Both the position numbers and the translations under genes were made by a program. From Bacillota bacterium (GTDB lineage: Bacteria > Bacillota > Clostridia > Acetivibrionales > JAKOSZ01), in contig JAKOSZ010000337.1 of assembly GCA_029776555.1 (NCBI GenBank), forward strand, positions 1 to 7,064: a DNA stretch of 7,064 bases, in the 5' to 3' direction. The notes beneath the pieces are model-generated. The model saw nothing but the letters and a program-made list of their open reading frames with translations. It searched no databases and was not told the origin of the DNA. Positions 5,620 through 7,064 of the stretch are shown here, piece after piece. The number at the start of each line of letters is the position of its first letter. The first letter of the stretch is position 1.

Positions 5620-6804
5620 CTATATGACCACCCTGCCGGCGGAAATGACATGCCTGACCCTGTAATTCTCGTCAAATATGACCAGGTCGGCGTCCTTACC
5701 CCTGGCGAGGCTGCCCTTGTTCCTGTCAATTCCCAGTATCCTGGCGGGAGTATACGTGGCCATCTTTACCGCGTCCAGAAGTGGCGTGCCTGCCAGCCTG
5801 ACCATGTTTTCCACCAGCAGGTCCATCGTTGCCACGCTGCTGGCAAAAGCGCTCCTGTCCAACAGTTTGGCCACACCGTCTTCCACTATCACCTTCTGGC
5901 CGTTCTTTAAACTCCCCAGGATGTACTCCCCTTCAGGCATGCCCGCTGCCCTCATGGAATCCGTAACCAGGGCAATCCTGTCAGCCCCCTTTATCTTGTA
6001 AATCAGCTTCAGGAGCTCCGGGGGCAGGTGTTTCCCGTCGGCGATGATTTCCACCGTCAGCTCGTCCAAGAGGAAGGCGCTTTCTATCACTCCCGCCACC
6101 CTGAAGGCCTTTATCCTCCTCACCCCTGACATGCCGGAATACAGGTGGGTCACATGGCTGTAACCGTTTTCCACCGCCATTACCACCTCTTCATAGGTAG
6201 CGTCGCTGTGGCCTATGGCCGCCAGTATTCCCCTGTCTCTCAAGTACCTCCCCAGCTCCATGCCCCCTTCAATTTCAGGAGCCGCCGAGACCCTCACAAT
6301 ATCTTCCCCGCTGCCTACTATGGCGTCCACGGTTTCCCTGTCCGGCAGCCTTAGGAACCTCTCGTCCTGGGCTCCCTTTTGGGCCTTGGAGAAAAAGGGG
6401 CCTTCCAGGTGTACCCCCAGGATTACTGGAAACTCGCTGAGCCTTTTGGCCTCCCTTACGCAGGCTATGGCCTCAAGGGTATCCTCCAGGGGCGCCGTCA
6501 GGGTTGAAGGTACAATGGTGGTGGTGCCATGCAGGAGGTGGGCTTTTGCCATGCCCAGCACTGCCTCCACGGTACCGTCCATCAGGTCATGCCCACCGCC
6601 GCCGTGGCTGTGCATGTCGATAAAGCCCGGGGAGACATACATGCCTCCGGCGTCTATCACTTTTCCCCCGAAAGCCTCTTCAATATCCTCCCTGCAAGGG
6701 CCCACCCAGTCAATCTTTCCGCCGTCTATAACCAGCATGCCCTTTTCAATTTCCCTGAAAGGCGTCAATATCCTGCCGTTTTTTATCAGGGTAAGCTCGT
6801 CCAT
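5620..6804 (-). CDS. nagA: N-acetylglucosamine-6-phosphate deacetylase
   Basis: This amidohydrolase-superfamily enzyme removes acetate from GlcNAc-6-P in the cytosol, feeding GlcN-6-P to NagB. At 394 residues it is normal family length. Visible motifs are FIDMHSHG (His65 and His67), HLEGPF (metal ligand Glu134), IGHSD (His199), VTHLY (His220), IADGKHLP (His259) and the catalytic VTDSM (Asp282). The C-terminus returns to the small beta-domain (GSLARGKDADLVIFD). The usual HLFNAM segment reads HLYSGM (220-225), and the stretch after KGAQ is DERF rather than HNP-like, so it belongs to a divergent subgroup. The ATG at 6804 is preceded by GGGGAG at suitable spacing. It lies 29 bases downstream of nagB in the same operon, which strongly supports the assignment. 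Confidence 0.94.
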   Translation of the reverse strand: MDELTLIKNGRILTPFREIEKGMLVIDGGKIDWVGPCREDIEEAFGGKVIDAGGMYVSPGFIDMHSHGGGGHDLMDGTVEAVLGMAKAHLLHGTTTIVPSTLTAPLEDTLEAIACVREAKRLSEFPVILGVHLEGPFFSKAQKGAQDERFLRLPDRETVDAIVGSGEDIVRVSAAPEIEGGMELGRYLRDRGILAAIGHSDATYEEVVMAVENGYSHVTHLYSGMSGVRRIKAFRVAGVIESAFLLDELTVEIIADGKHLPPELLKLIYKIKGADRIALVTDSMRAAGMPEGEYILGSLKNGQKVIVEDGVAKLLDRSAFASSVATMDLLVENMVRLAGTPLLDAVKMATYTPARILGIDRNKGSLARGKDADLVIFDENYRVRHVISAGRVVI

Positions 6805-6833
6805 CCCACATCTCCCCTTCCGCTTTTCTCAAA

Positions 6834-7064
6834 CTATAAGATTTTTTCCGCCGAATCTCTGTCCAGGTAAAGGCAGGCCCTTGGGTGGGTCCTTAAAATT
6901 GAGGCGGGGCAATCTGCCGCCACGGGGCCTTTTAAGCTGTTGTACACCGCTTCGGCTTTGGCCCTGGCCGGTACTATGCAGTATATGAACTTAAAGGACA
7001 TAATGGCGGGAACTGTCAGGGTCATGGCATAGCGCGGCACTTCGTCCAGGGAGCTGAAACAGCC
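6834..7064 (-). CDS. nagB: Glucosamine-6-phosphate deaminase, C-terminal part (cut by window edge)
   Basis: NagB converts glucosamine-6-phosphate to fructose-6-phosphate and ammonia, the step after NagA. Only the last 76 residues are present, and the frame is open to the window end at 7064. They match the C-terminal pattern of the family as I remember it: a FSSLDEVPRYAMTLTVPAIM segment, then IYCIVPARAKAEAVYNSLKG, PASILRTHP and the terminal LYLDRDSAEKI. The internal GTG at about 7040 is not the real start, because homology continues upstream of it. The catalytic residues lie outside the window. It is followed after 29 bases by nagA. Confidence 0.9.
   Translation of the reverse strand, partial: GCFSSLDEVPRYAMTLTVPAIMSFKFIYCIVPARAKAEAVYNSLKGPVAADCPASILRTHPRACLYLDRDSAEKIL

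Noticed and set aside
6215..6988. 257-codon open frame on the plus strand opposite nagA and nagB
   Set aside because: It spans two well-identified genes antisense and has Ser/Pro-rich low-complexity composition, typical of an antisense shadow.

Overview
The window comes from a bacterium, most likely a member of the Clostridia (Bacillota). The evidence is strong Shine-Dalgarno sites of the AGGAGG type in front of nearly every gene, roughly balanced GC with AT-rich spacers, consensus TTGACA/TATAAT-like promoters, a CadA/CadC-type metal-resistance pair, and protein variants (IMP dehydrogenase, NagA) that read like clostridial versions. I cannot name genus or species. No transposase, tRNA, rRNA, phage gene or CRISPR array is visible.

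Layout, left to right. (1) 1-806, minus: the N-terminal half of an IMP dehydrogenase (guaB), cut by the window edge, with its promoter at 910-939. (2) 977-3295, minus: a two-gene heavy-metal efflux operon. A SmtB/CadC-type ArsR repressor (2924-3295) is followed 30 bases later by a Zn/Cd/Pb P1B-type ATPase (977-2893). A strong promoter and a SmtB-like inverted-repeat operator lie directly upstream (3321-3380). (3) 3381-3925: a long non-coding gap containing three copies of a GC-rich core at an exact 62-bp period. (4) 3926-4540, plus: a DedA-family membrane protein, divergent from the metal operon. (5) 4648-5475, minus: an alpha/beta-hydrolase esterase convergent with dedA, with its own extended -10 promoter. 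(6) 5620-7064, minus: nagA and the C-terminal end of nagB, transcribed in the order nagB then nagA, for amino-sugar catabolism.

How the genes work together. The ArsR protein should repress its own promoter until Zn(II), Cd(II) or Pb(II) binds, and the ATPase then exports the metal. NagA removes the acetyl group from GlcNAc-6-P, and NagB converts GlcN-6-P to fructose-6-P plus ammonia. The neighbouring esterase may remove O-acyl groups from a carbohydrate, but its promoter shows it can be expressed separately. DedA proteins recycle or flip polyprenyl-phosphate lipids in the envelope, and GuaB supplies XMP for guanine nucleotides. These two are housekeeping genes with no evident link to the rest.

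I found no convincing new defence or mobile system. The best leads for a second look are the 62-bp repeat array, a metal ATPase without an N-terminal metal-binding domain paired with a two-site metal sensor, and an IMP dehydrogenase that resembles the Tritrichomonas foetus enzyme.
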